Below are positions 34,068-45,268 of a stretch of 64,000 nt of DNA, piece after piece. This stretch comes from Austropuccinia psidii (lineage: Eukaryota; Basidiomycota; Pucciniomycetes; Pucciniales; Sphaerophragmiaceae): positions 41,245,185 to 41,309,184 of the forward strand of contig JALGQZ010000003.1 of NCBI GenBank assembly GCA_023105745.1, given 5' to 3'. The position numbers and the translations under genes were made by a program. Each line of letters opens with the position of its first letter. The first letter of the stretch is position 1. The notes under the pieces are model-generated. The model was not told the DNA's origin and ran no database searches. It saw only the letters and a program-made list of their open reading frames with translations.

Positions 34068-34075
34068 TATAAATA
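34068..34075 (+). promoter_or_regulatory. Probable TATA box of the LTR promoter
   Basis: TATAAATA inside GGTATAAATAAAGGGCC, about 55 bp downstream of the tandem array. It is followed by a pyrimidine-rich stretch (CCTCTCTCCCTG) where transcription could start. The layout, repeats then TATA then start region, is that of an LTR U3 with enhancer repeats. Confidence 0.55.
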
Positions 34076-35027
34076 AAGGGCCTCTCTCCCTGTTTTTCCC
34101 CACATGCTTCTGATTCAGACAATAATCTTGAGGATCAATCCATCCCTTCTCTAGTAGGATAATCTAGTATTTATATTGAAAAAGATCAGTAGCAAGGCTC
34201 AGTATCTTATAGTATTATTTATGATTAATTAATGAAAGATATTTAAAATATTAATGAAAGAGTTCAATAGTATTTAATAGTCTTACCATTATAGTACTAG
34301 TGTTGAAGTAGTGTTGGAAGATATTATAAATAGTGATCTTATCTAATTTATCAATAACCCTTATTTATAGAAGGGATATCATCTTACCCTTATACCTTAT
34401 ATCATAAGCCTTTTTAGGTATATTGGATTATATTTATATTGATCCTAATAGTACCATAGTATCATTATATCACTTATATCTTACCCTTATATTAAACAAA
34501 ACCACCCTTAAAGAATTATCTTACCCTTAAATTATTATAGCTATATTGATAGTATTATTAAATCACCTTTAAAAGTATTAGCTAGCTATCAAGATTATTA
34601 TTAATATTAATAGTGATCTTAAACAATATTATTTAAAATATCTCAAGTATTGAAAGAAGGAATACTAGAAGAATTAATTAAAAAGAATTATAATCAATAA
34701 CAAGAAAGTTAAGAAAACCTAAAATATTAAAAAAAAATATTAGCTATTACCATTATTATCATAGTGATCTTTTATTGACAGACCGATAGAGACTGCTGAA
34801 GAAAATTCTTCAATTGAAAAGCCACAAAACTAAATAATTGATTTGTGATCTCATCAAAAAGGGTATCTTTTTCAGTATATTTAGAGGGGCAGCTAATACA
34901 CCTTAGCACCCATGGTTATTGGCTCATTCTGAAATTCAAAACAGACTCACCAATAATTTCCCCCTCAAGGTACTGCCTATTATTTATCCCACAACAAAAG
35001 GAGTTCCCACAGCGCAGCAACAAATTT

Positions 35028-35226
35028 GAGCAGGAATAACTTTGTTATTCTTTGTCCCATGATTATGGGACTTGTATATTTGGAAAGAGGAAGGTTTCCC
35101 CTTTCTTCTGATACCTTTTGAGTTAATTTGGCTCAGATCCATGTTCTGGTGGTATCTTGGCTTTACCATTGCTTTATGGTATTTGGCCCTCATGCTTGTT
35201 CTCTGGTTTTGAATCACAGGCTGAAA
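35028..35226. mobile_element. 3' fragment of LTR family D
   Basis: Matches the last 200 bases of the LTR at 53927-55351: AATAACTTTGTTATT, ATGGGACTTGTATATTTGGAAAG, GATACCTTTTGAG, TGGTGGTATCTTGGCT and the end CACAGGCTGAAA. The 5' part is absent. The 200 bases before it (34827-35027) show no feature. Confidence 0.65.
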
Positions 35227-35298
35227 AAATGAGAGAATTAATTAATAAGAAAAAATGAATTAACAAGATTAAAATCAATGCAAGTGAATTAATCTAAT

Positions 35299-36718
35299 GT
35301 GAGAGGGTCTCTGGGAAAGCAATAGTGCACTTTAATGCAGGAATGAAGAAACCACTTGGAGAGCTCCAAAGGACAAAGAAATAATTAAAGATTGATTTAT
35401 TTAAAGATAATGAGAGAAAGTGAAAATATGCCAAATATAATAAAGAGAAGCAAAAATCCAAAGAGTCAACCAAACAAATCCATAATTTACTGTTTCAAAT
35501 TATCAATATTATTACTTACTTTCAAGAATTACAAGAACATAATAATGAGAATAGATCCAATATATTAATTGAACTGAGAAAAACTCACAGGGCTGAACAG
35601 GTAGCCAGCATATGTGAAAAGTTGAAATATTGATCCTGGAGGGTTGATAACCAAACTGTATTGACTGTTTTGAGAAAATTCAGATGTGGCCTTCTTGAAA
35701 GCTGAACCCTTTATCTTGAGTTCCCACAGTGGAAACTGAATTGAACCAAAAGGGTCGTTTCCATACAGGTAGCCTGAATACAGCCTGTATGAACCAATTA
35801 GGTTTTCCAAGAAGCTCTTGATGCCTTGACACCTGATTTTATGAGCAACAAGCTCTTGAAACGTTTCTTGAATAATGCTGGGCCAGTATTCCCTTGGGGG
35901 GATCGCTGTTGAATTGAAATGATTGACAGCTGAAGGGCCAGGTAATAGGCTTCCTGGAATGGTCTTCTGGACACTGTTGTTAATTGCAAGCTTGAGTTAA
36001 TGGAATCTTCCTTTGAAATGGAACAGGGCTGGTGAAATGATTTCAAATGAAGAAATGGATTCAAGTAAGAGTCACCATTGAATTTCTGAGGAAAAATGGT
36101 GCATAATGGTATGTAATACCATATGTGCCCCATTCTTGGTCCCTGCAGTTCATGGCCCATTTCTGGGGACTTCTGAAGGTGACTGGAAGCTTGTGGTGGC
36201 TGCCAGAGACCTTGACCCAATTCTCAAGGGCCCATGGCAAAAAAGGCCATCCTCAATTTCTTGGGTCATTTTGGTCCTTTGAGATTGGTGGGCCCACCTG
36301 ATAGTGGAGGCCAAATATCTTTCCCCTTGGACCTCTTTAGCCTCATTTTACTTGATTTAAAAGGTGCCATGGTCCATGGACCATGATAAGTGGCCTACAG
36401 ACCATGGGCCATAGAAGGTGTGGGGGCCTAAGTGGCCTAAAAAGGACACTTAGGCCAAGAAATCCCTAATCCAAGGGGGTGGGCCAGAGGCCCTGGATAT
36501 TATGTAAGAGTCCAAAGTCCCCCCAGGCCCAATTTGAGTGAGATGGCCTGGGATGCAAAGGATTATGGAAATGGTTCCAGCGGCCATTTTATTCAGGATA
36601 TGGCCCAAACGTTACTTCACACGACCAGTGGCTCATTGGCCATAAATTGATAAGATGGTCAATTAGCCATAAATTTCTGTAAAACACCAATTTGAGTTAT
36701 TTCCCACAGTTATGAAAA
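35299..36718 (-). mobile_element. Diverged family A-type LTR
   Basis: The start TGTGAGAGGGTCTCTG and blocks such as 'ACAGG.TGAACAGGTAGCCAG.ATATGTGAAAAG', 'GGAGGGTTGAT', 'AATGGTGCATAATGG' and dense GGCC-rich motifs (36230-36660) line up with family A LTRs. The right end near CCCACAGTTATGAAA is degenerate and no target duplication is visible. It lies in the same orientation as the other family A LTRs. Open frames inside are not genes. Confidence 0.6.
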
Positions 36719-38229
36719 AATGTTGAAAAAAAGTTTCATCTTTTATGAGAAATGATGATATTTTACTCCAAAGAACTTCTCAGGTTAGGTAGTAGCTACA
36801 ACATAATCAAATATAAAAATATTAATAGACAAAATGTAATTCCATCTTAGATAACTAAGGCAAAGGAGAGTACTGGATAATCCAACACTACATCTAGGGA
36901 ATGTTCTGGTATTTCATACAAAACAGCCATGTCAGTTGCTTCTACTGTAACATCTTATGACCCAAATATTATTGATTTCCATATTACATAACATTCAATA
37001 TATCTAAATACTCCAAAATAGATGACAGGATATATATATTATGAAATATCATATAATTTATAAATAGGATATTATTGAAACAAAAATTCATCATATCAAA
37101 CTGTGATTGGGGAATAAATTTAACTTAGGCTTTCAATATTTTCTCATTATCAAGAGAAAAATCAGCAAGCCTAAAATGAATTTTCCAAATTAGAAATATG
37201 TTAAATAATTAGTAGCCCACCATCAAAATACCAGTTGAAAACTGAACTTTACATTTAAATGTTTCAATTCTTAAGATGAATAATAACTCCACTTTAATTT
37301 AAGGTATTTAATAAGTTTCCAGAGTATAAAAATGAGGAAGCAATATCCGAGGTTTTGTAAGCCCTTAAATCTCAAATGAGGGAAGTAATTTTTTGTATAA
37401 AAATTAACTTTAATAATATTAGTCTTAAGTATTCTCATACTTATCCTTTGGGAATAAATTGTTTCAAAAAAATCCTTGCAATCCAGCTTGAAATTTATTC
37501 AATATTCACATGTTGGTTGTAATGATAAATTCATCACCATGGCAATATTGTATGATTCAAAATTAGAATCTTTAATATTTGAAGGAAATTTATCAAGGTT
37601 TAAAATTTTTTTGGAAACCTATAATCACTTGTTTATGGATATTCATATCCAATTGGAAATAACCAAAATTGATGTTCCTATTAAAATAAAATTACCATTT
37701 TGCAAATATAATGAATATGATACATTTTGAGCACCATATCAAGAGGTTCATAATTTTAATCAAATACAAAGCTCCCATATAGATGTGATAATAATTTACT
37801 TAGCTTAACAAATCCCCCTCCAATTCATAGGCTTTTATAGAGGATTAATATATGATTTTCATTTTCCAAAACCTGCAGTAACTATATTCAAATGAATATA
37901 ATAAGCAAAAATTAGTGGTTCAACTTATATCTTTAAATTATCTCATTTAATCAATAAATTCTGTATAGTATTTGCATAATATGTATTACTTAAATCTGAA
38001 AGGTAAAACATATTATTCTTCCAAGAATCCACATCCCAGATACCTTGAAGGCTTGATTCCCTTCAATTATATTTCAGTTTCCTTTAAAAAACAAAGAACA
38101 TATGTAACATTTTCAAGCATAATATTCAGATATCTTTATACAATCCTTGATCTCTGGAAAGGATAATTCTAAAACTCTCAATCCACTCAAAAGGGAACTG
38201 TAAGATAATATTCTAATTTCATATTTCCG
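36719..38229. other. AT-rich DNA with weak coding-like patches
   Basis: The plus-strand frame at 37476-37730 contains ILYDSKLESLIFEGNLSRFK and could be an eroded gypsy Gag start or an exon. The flanking sequence has stops in all frames. Nothing else is recognised. Confidence 0.3.
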
Positions 38230-38685
38230 TTGATTTTTTGTAATTCTCCCTTTAAGCTAGCAATTTCATTTTCAATTTATAAACTTCATTTGTATATACA
38301 CCTACGTGAATTTCTGAATTATAAGTTGGCACTAGCATTTGATTTCACATTTATTATACATAAATTCTTCATGACCAATTCTTCCAAGCTTGAAGGTTTT
38401 TCTGGAAGTCTTCCAAACACAAGCAAAACTTCACTTCTTCCCAAGATCAAATTTGTATTCATTTTTCCAAATAAACCACAATCAAAAATTTTCTTTGGTG
38501 AAAGTGTTGAAGAGAGAAATCTAGATTTAATTGAAAATATTTTTGCCTTGGGTAAAGAACATTTGGTGTTTGTCTGTGGCTTTTTGCCAATTTTTTCAAC
38601 GCCAAATTCCACTGTATACTTGGAATATGATACTATTTTGAACCTGAGAGACTGTGAGGTGATTATCAAAATGGAAAAAAAATGA
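38230..38685 (+). CDS. Hypothetical ORF, possible exon of a host gene
   Basis: 151 codons of AT-rich but not low-complexity sequence. A likely start is the internal ATG at MTNSSKLEGFSGSLP. The second half (VEERNLDLIENIFALGKEHL) has balanced composition and looks protein-like. I do not recognise a family. It ends at a stop inside an A-run, and another open frame follows at 38785-38982 on the same strand (MIDRGIFDSIDIYQTLGPPL, then a Lys-rich tail). The two might be exons of one small gene, but I cannot define convincing splice sites. The surrounding 36.7-41.4 kb is the least repetitive part of the window. Confidence 0.3.
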   Translation: MIFCNSPFKLAISFSIYKLHLYIHLREFLNYKLALAFDFTFIIHKFFMTNSSKLEGFSGSLPNTSKTSLLPKIKFVFIFPNKPQSKIFFGESVEERNLDLIENIFALGKEHLVFVCGFLPIFSTPNSTVYLEYDTILNLRDCEVIIKMEKK

Positions 38686-38784
38686 TAGCTCCTAATGATA
38701 ATGAGCTCTAATCTTGGGTTTGTAGACACTCTCTTTGGAATTTTTGGTATATGTCAAATGAGTGAACCATGTTCCTATTTTTAA

Positions 38785-38982
38785 ATGATTGATAGAGGTA
38801 TATTTGATTCAATTGACATTTACCAGACGCTGGGACCTCCTTTACCCATTGAAAAAATTGAGCTTCTTTTTGAATCGCTCAATAACTTGAAGCTATATTC
38901 AATTAAAAAAAAGCTCAAGTTATTTTTTCGAAAACACAAGTTGAGCATAAATTCAAAATCAAAAAAGAAAAAATCAATATGA
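38785..38982 (+). CDS. Hypothetical small ORF downstream of 38230-38685
   Basis: 65 codons from ATG (MIDRGIFDSIDIYQTL) with a leucine-rich middle (IEKIELLFESLNNLKL) and a strongly basic C-terminus (KKLKLFFRKHK … SKKKKS), as in some nucleic-acid-binding or nuclear proteins. No family is recognised. It may be a last exon, or chance. Confidence 0.25.
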   Translation: MIDRGIFDSIDIYQTLGPPLPIEKIELLFESLNNLKLYSIKKKLKLFFRKHKLSINSKSKKKKSI

Positions 38983-38999
38983 AAATATGAAGATATGCT

Positions 39000-40620
39000 A
39001 TAAAGATATTTAGGGGTAGAATGAAATATTAATGAAAAAAATAATAAACAATTTTATTATGAAATATTAAGAAGAGGGTGAGCAAACATTCATATATAAA
39101 AGAATAACACAATTAGATTGGAAAAAATTCTCTTGAGTTATTTCGGGGGAGTGGCCTCAATCGTGACTAAATCTTTTTTGACTTTTTCATGAGAATGAAA
39201 AAAACTTCAATTTAGCACCAAACAAAGCATATTGAAAAAAAGCATAAGGAGGAAAAAAATACAATAAAGTGGAGAGAAGTTATCAGAAGAACGACGCAGT
39301 TTCATTCCTTCCTCACATCCTGTACAAAGTCTCCCGATGCGCGTGTTTCCCTACACCTTCCGGATCACTGTGAGGAGCAAGAATTAGTTAAAACAAAATA
39401 CGGTGTATTTATTATTATTCTCTGAAAGAAAGTTATGATCTATATACCACTCTTCATACAAAATTATTTTTTTTTTCAACTGATGAAATTTATTTCAAAT
39501 TGAAAAGTTATTATCAATGATGGCTAATCTGTCTTGAGGAATAAATTTCGAGGAATGATGAAGAATGCAGATCATCCCCTATTTTCAATGCTAGCTTTTG
39601 ATACGGATTGATTCTTGTTTATGGAATTAATTTTGGATATGAGAACTAACTCAGTTTGATTTAATCATATATGTAGTTGATGCTTTTTTAGCTCATTTAT
39701 CTCAGAAATGAGATAAAGATGTTAGAGAATTAACCTGTTCCAAATATACCAATCAAGCAAATTGGAAGGTACTCTTAACTTTAAGTATAGCTGGCGCCAA
39801 AGGCTATGGATCAGATTTAGTGTTTGTAATTTTCAAGAAATGTTGTAAGAATAAAAAATAAGGAAAAAATATCAAATTTTCTCAAAGCCCTGCTTCTTAT
39901 CCCTCTGGAGAACTGCGAAACGATAAAAGGATTTTGAATTCATGGTTTGTGTAGTGCATATTATGGCTAGTAAAAGATCATCAAGAAAGGCTCAAAGAAA
40001 TGTTAAATCAAACGTTATGAAATAGAACCTGGAGAACAACCAAAAGCAAGCATCAAATGCTTCTTTGATTTTACCAAGAGTGAATCCTAAAGTTTCAAAA
40101 TATTTTCTGATTATAGATTGAGTTCATAATAAGGTTTTATTTATTAGCAATTCCATAACTGGGTCTTTAGTGGTGGGGACGGAATAGGTGAGACTAGCTA
40201 TAGACTTACTAATTGAAACTGCCACATCTGGTATTGATCCATGACTAAAAAGCCGGATATCAATAAAACTGTTTAATAAATTTTCCATATTTTTCAATAT
40301 TGATGAGTTATGGATGGAAATTATCCAATGGGGGAAAAGAGAAAAACTTGGATGACTAAAGCTTTGAATATTTGGAGAAGTTTTGAAAAAAATTAGTTGA
40401 ATACCTTTAAGAAAGAATACACATAAAAGAAAACTCAAAAAGCTACATGTTTCTTTACATATGACTTGTGCAACTAAATGTGCTTAACTGAAATAGAACA
40501 TCAATAGGCCTCAGACGCTTGGGAGCTCGCATAAGAGGAACCAGAATCATGATGATTTTCATCGGGGGTAATATTCTTTGAACATTTATATAGTGAATCT
40601 CAAACAGCTCTACTAATCTG
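39000..40620. other. Apparently unique DNA without a recognised gene
   Basis: A more GC-rich patch at 39285-39375 (ACGACGCAG … CCCGATGCGCGTG) stands out from the AT-rich surroundings. A minus-strand frame at 40438-40124 (104 codons, from MSFLLCVFFLKGIQ to MELLINKTLL) is not low-complexity but has no recognisable domain. These may be parts of an intron-containing or decayed host gene. Confidence 0.35.
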
Positions 40621-40623
40621 TAT

Positions 40624-40693
40624 TCCGATTTCGTCTAACGGTAGGATAGCTGCCTGATAAGCTGTAGATGTGGGTTCGACTCCTACAATCGGA
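40624..40693 (+). tRNA. tRNA gene, best fold gives anticodon GAT (Ile)
   Basis: The 70-nt sequence folds as a cloverleaf. The acceptor pairs TCCGATT with AATCGGA (7 of 7). The D arm is GTCT-AACGGTA-GGAT with A14, G18G19 and A21 in place. The anticodon arm is GCTGC-CTGATAA-GCTGT with one T-T mismatch at 29-41. The variable loop is 4 nt and the T arm is GTGGG-TTCGACT-CCTAC. The loop has T33 and A37, so the anticodon reads GAT. The B box GGTTCGACTCC is perfect. A run of six T follows about ten bases downstream. No intron is present. GAT for Ile is unusual in fungal nuclear sets, which normally use AAT. Confidence 0.75.
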
Positions 40694-40701
40694 ATTATGT
40701 T

Positions 40702-40707
40702 TTTTAA
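40702..40707 (+). terminator. RNA polymerase III terminator after the tRNA gene
   Basis: TTTTTT about ten bases after the acceptor end, on the coding strand, as expected for a nuclear tRNA gene. Confidence 0.6.
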
Positions 40708-41381
40708 AACAAGAATTGTTTTCCGGCCACACCTTTGTCAAAACTACGCACAGAAGGTACATAAGTGTGCGTTCATTTCCTTCGGATACCCAAAACCTTT
40801 TTCTCCCTTTTTTGGTGTACTATGCAAAACCCTGAAATACATTTTCAAATGCAAGGATTCTAGCGAAAATAAAACAGACCCATAGGTCTTATCAGCCTTT
40901 TTCATTTCCTCATTCTTAAGGATACGATACCGAAGTGACGATGATGATGACAATAATTAATCATTATTATTTCTTCCATAAAACACAACAAAAGATTGTC
41001 TCTTTATATAATAAAGAGTACAATAGCTATGAGCAATAAGATTGATAATAGAGTACTTTCAAACAAAAGGACAAAAATATAACAAATTAATAGCATATAA
41101 AAGTATAAAGGGTGAAAAGCACCGTTTCGACAGTGCACACCTCCAAAACGCCCCCTCACTGTTAAGACGGTGAAAGTTAGAAAGAAATTCATGGCTCATT
41201 CTCATTGACTTGAGCAATGATGTTATCTGGTTTCTTCTCACGATAATTTTGTAATAGTTTAGTTAACAATATCTTTTTATTGTGATAAAAGTTAACCAGT
41301 AGCAATGACTGACATAATCTAGATATTAGTTTACATTTGTATACTTAAAAATCAATTTAAATAATTCCCTATGTTGGTTTA
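40708..41381. other. Unique-looking spacer between the tRNA gene and the copia element
   Basis: Includes a GC-richer stretch at 41110-41175 (AAAGCACCGTTTCGACAGTG). Open frames are short and conflicting. No gene is recognised. Confidence 0.4.
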
Positions 41382-41921
41382 TGTTTAATTTTTAGAACTT
41401 AAAGGTGGACTTATCGTTAGGACAGGATTAAAAGAAGAAGACTACATTTTAATTTATATCTAGTACCTTAAAGGTGGACTGACCAGCATAATCCTAAAAT
41501 TCAACAGCCCGGGCTGAATACTAGATTATAGGTTAGACTACGATTAGAAAGAAAAGATAAAATAAAATATCTGAGTTAAAAAGATAGAGAGGTACGCAGG
41601 TTGAGAGTTCTTTTAAAATTGATTATGCCAAAACTCATTTAATTCTAGTTAAAAGTTATCTTTTATAGTAAAACAAAAGCTGGTCTCTTTTTTCCCAGAT
41701 TTTTGAAAAGGACGGAAGTTATAATTTTTGAATTCACAACAAGTTTCCTTGTGGTCATGTGCCACAAGGAGATATGTAAATTTTTGTAGATCACAGACCT
41801 GTTAGTAATTAACAAGGTCAATTATTTTTGTTGATTATGTGGCAAGTAGGAGTGTGGATTATTAACCTTACTCTTATTGGTAAAGTGAACAATTAGGCTC
41901 ATTCTGGCCTATTTTTTGACA
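41382..41921 (-). mobile_element. 3' LTR of the copia element (left copy)
   Basis: On the plus strand it runs TGTTTAATTTTTAGAACTT … ATTTTTTGACA, 540 bp. It matches the sequence at 63828-64000 at the other end of the element (AGGTGGA, AGAAGAAGACTA, TATATCTAGTACCT, GGTTAGACTACGAT). In minus sense it starts TGTCAAAAAATAGG directly after a polypurine tract at 41922-41938. Confidence 0.8.
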
Positions 41922-41938
41922 CTGCCTCTCTCTCCTAG
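41922..41938 (-). other. Polypurine tract of the copia element
   Basis: The minus strand reads CTAGGAGAGAGAGGCAG immediately before the LTR start TGTCAAAAAA. It sets the LTR boundary and confirms the minus orientation. Confidence 0.7.
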
Positions 41939-43977
41939 TCGCCGTAATCCTAGTATTTCTAAGGAGTGAGTGAGCTCACCTCCGTTGATTGATTTATTCA
42001 AGAAATTTGCCGAAATTTCCTTGTTAGGTTTGTAATAAAGTTTTATTGTTTTGGCTCTGACTATTTATCTGATGAAATGGGTGGGATGTTGACATGTTTG
42101 AGTCTTTTGTTGTTGAAACTGCGGTCATTGTTTGCTATCTTTATACAACTTTGGTTTTCTTCCCAAGTGATGATTGGTTGCAAGGTTTTGAGGATTTTTG
42201 TTTCCTCACACCATTGTTTCAGCCAAAGTAATACAGACATCAGGTTTCACAATTCTTTATATATGGATTCTACAGTTTCAGATCAAAACCGTAGGTTGGT
42301 TTCTTGATTTCCAGAATACTTTAAAATCATTGAGTTCAGCCAATTAACCTGTAACTGATCTCCTGGCTGCTCTACAATTACCCCAATCTGCATCACTATA
42401 TGCTTATATCCCGTTTTTGTACTCTTTTTGTTTAAAAATCCAAGCTCTTGTGATCCTTTGAGGTATTTAAGGACTTGAAAAAAAACTGACCAGTGTTTTA
42501 TACCTGGTTTTTCACAGTATTAGGATGAAGTGTTTGCTGCAAAGGTGAGATATGGACAAGTGACTCTACTTAAGTAGTTTATGCTTCCCATTGCACTTCA
42601 ATAGTTGATTTTTAACTTGTTGAATTCTTTCAGTTCTGCTTCAGAAGCAGGGGTAAGATGACTGTTAGGCACTAGCGGTGTTGTAACTGTTTTGCACTGA
42701 CTCATGACATAGATTTCGAGCAGAGCTTGGATGAAGTGATGTTGGTAAAGTGATACACCATGTTCATGATAGTTTATTTTAATTCCGTTCATTAGGTCTG
42801 CAATCCCATTATCTTTTATATTGAATTCACTCCTTATTTCGCATTTGAAATTATTTGAATCCTTGGAAAAAATTGCAATGTTGTAAATGTGAATATAAAT
42901 ACATATTGGATCTGGATCTATTATGTAGAATAAACAAGGGTCCAAGGTGCAGGAAGTTTATCCAGAGTGGTTGAGCCAGTCCTTCAGTCTTTGATAACAG
43001 GCAAGTGGTGCTTGTCCTAGCTCAAAAATTGCCTTGTTGATTTATAAGAATTGTTTCCTAGGACCCAAATTCAACTCATGTGGAATAGTGAGGTATGTCC
43101 TGTTTCAGAAGGGAGGTGGATAAAAATGCACTCTTGATATCACTCTGATGAGATTACAGGTTATTTTTGATAGCGTAGGCAATAAGAGTTCTAAATGAGT
43201 TTAGAAGACCTGTTGGTGCATATGTTTTCAGGATATCTAGCCCATTTGTTTGGGTGTAGCCTTGAGCAAATAGCTGTTCTTTGTATTCTATTATCTTGTT
43301 TAAGTGATTCTTTTTAATTTTAAAAACCATGTAGTTCCAAGCAATCAATAATCTTCTTTTAGTTCTAACACATACCAGACTTTGATTTTATTGATGTTTG
43401 ACATTTCATTGTTGATTGCTGTTGTCCATTCTTCTTTTTGTATAGAACTTAGAGCTTTTCTGTAGGTTTTAGGAGTTCCTTCCTGTTGGGTTATGTAGGC
43501 CTTAATTATTTGTTGGTATGGCAGGATGATAGGCTTGTCAATTTTGGAATTGATAATAGTTGGATGTCTGGTTCCAGCTACTTTAATTTTCAAAGTCATG
43601 CTGAAATCTTTGTCATATGTGATATTTCTTTCGGGCATACTGTTTCTGTCTTCTCTTCATCTGTTTTATTGTGGCTGTGACTAAAATCTTCTATCCTAGA
43701 GTTGATTTCAATTTTGTTTTTAGCTTCTGATAAGTTTTCTTTTTCCATGAATGAGTTTTTCCATATTGTGTAAGAATTCTGAGTTATTTCATCATTTATT
43801 TATGGAAAAGTGTTTCCATTGAATCTTGTGTGTTTTTTTATTATTAATTTTTTGTTTTTTATTCTTAGTATTCTATAAGAACTTCAATCCTTTTCATATC
43901 CTACTAATATGCCTAGGTGGCCTGTTTGATCTAATTTCCAATGTCTTTCTTTGTTTAATTAGTGCATTATAGTCCTA
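41939..43977 (-). pseudogene. Copia pol, downstream half: integrase C-terminus, reverse transcriptase, RNase H
   Basis: In minus sense: the integrase C-terminal block WKLDQTGHLGILVGYE near 43950-43890; a linker; the RT start with TAINNEMSNINKIKVWYVL (about 43400); FAQGYTQTNGLDILKTYAPT (about 43240); and a late RT part with IFSKDSNNFKCEIRSEFNIK (about 42870). RNase H follows with YSDADWGNC and FWKSRNQPTV (about 42400-42290). The box that should be YVDD reads YIHIYNIAIF, so both catalytic aspartates are gone. Stops and frameshifts are frequent. The half joins in sequence to 61862-63827 once the gypsy insertion is removed. Confidence 0.8.
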
Positions 43978-45268
43978 TTTCACAGGGACTCTAGTGAAAA
44001 ACAAGAGTGTCCTGCAGCTCAGGAATCGAGAACTCACTTTGAGGGCTGCAAAAGATAAAAGAAATAACAAGGAATATATTTCTTTCAAGAAGAAAAATAG
44101 TAAGGACAAGTATGCTAAAGATAGAAGAAGAAGGAAGGCAATGGCCAAAGATAATAAGAGAAAGCCAACTGCCAAAAGGCCAATCAAATGAATCCTCAAT
44201 TCAGTGTTTCAACCTGCCAGAAAGATAAATGGAATTAGTAAAGGATATGACAACGAACATCCACTAACAGGCAAAGAAGAAAACGTGCAAATGACTGACT
44301 TAAGCTTATCAGTATCTACTTTAATGAAGGAAAATAAAATGAGTGTAAAAATAAATCCAATATATTAATTAACTGGGGAAAAAGTTCCCAGGGAAGAAAA
44401 GGTGGCCAGTATATGTGAAAAGCTGAAGAATGATTGTGGAGGGTTAATCACCTGGCTGTTTTGACTGTTTTAGGTCAATACAGATCTGGCCATCCTGATA
44501 ATTGAGCTGTGCGACTGAATTCCCACAGTGGAACATTAATTTGCCCAAAAGGGCCAAGGACATCCAGCTTTCTTGAATACAGGTTGTATGGACCAATTGA
44601 GTGGTCCAAAGAATACCAAAGTTCTTGATGCTTTATAAACTTATTGAATGAGTGATAACCTCTTGAAATTCCACTTGGAATAATCCTGAAAATAAAACAC
44701 AATTCAACTCCTTCAGGGCCGGGTGTTTGGGATGCTTGAATGGTCTTCTGGTAGTGGCCAGCAATTGCAAGACTGAATGACTGAAAAGACTTCCTTCAAA
44801 ATGGGTTATTTATTTGGGGACTTTAATTGAAAAGGAATAATTTGGTCCTGAAGACATCACCATTATATTGCTGAGGCAAAATTGGTGCATAATGGTTTAT
44901 TATACCATCTACGCGGCACGCCTCAATGCTTTGGTACAGAGTACATTGGTGAAGGAGAGTTCTTTCCCTGAATTGAGGGGAAATCTTTCTGGATCTGAGC
45001 TGGTGGCCTCTGGTGGTTCCCAGAGGTCAGGAGCTGAAAGGGGGGAAAATTGGCTCAGGTGGGCCCACTTGTGGTTTGGGACCAACCTGGCCTTGGGGGA
45101 TGGTAGATGATCCCCTTGTTCCCTTTTGGCCTCATTGGATTTAGCCCAAAAGGGGCCTAAGGGTCCCAAGGACTGTGGGCTGTGGATTATGGCCCGCGGG
45201 CCATAGAGGCTGTAGGGGGCCTCAATGGCCAAAAAAGGCCATTTTGGCCTTAAACACCATAATCAAGG
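43978..45268 (-). mobile_element. Outermost left family A LTR, truncated
   Basis: Aligns to 47358-48905 from its start to the block AACACCATAATCAAGG, where the family C solo LTR is inserted. After that insertion only 'CAAGGGGT' remains before leader sequence begins, so the last ~270 bp of the LTR are deleted. The open frames within (for example 44868-45110 and the facing minus frame) recur in all copies and are LTR noise. Confidence 0.8.

Larger units (their letters stand above)
32510..34826 (+). mobile_element. 3' LTR of the second gypsy element
   Basis: Starts TGTGGTATTCCATACC, ends AAAAGCCACA, giving TGTGG/CCACA inverted ends. It sits directly downstream of pol behind a purine tract. Its 2317 bp includes a 3' tandem array and a TATA box, as expected for U3. 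No second copy lies in the window, so the boundaries rest on the end motifs only. The AT-rich part after the promoter (34100-34800) has no gene. Confidence 0.6.

Noticed and set aside
33813..34076. 87-codon plus-strand frame with internal repeats
   Set aside because: It translates the 138-bp tandem array in the LTR and contains no protein-like segment.
35299..36718. Solo LTR with target duplication
   Set aside because: No matching 5-mers flank it and the right end is degenerate, so only an LTR-like fragment is claimed.
44868..45232. Opposing open frames of 80 and 107 codons
   Set aside because: The same pair recurs at 48185-48472 and 60244-60705 within family A LTRs. These are GC-richer LTR sequence without motifs.
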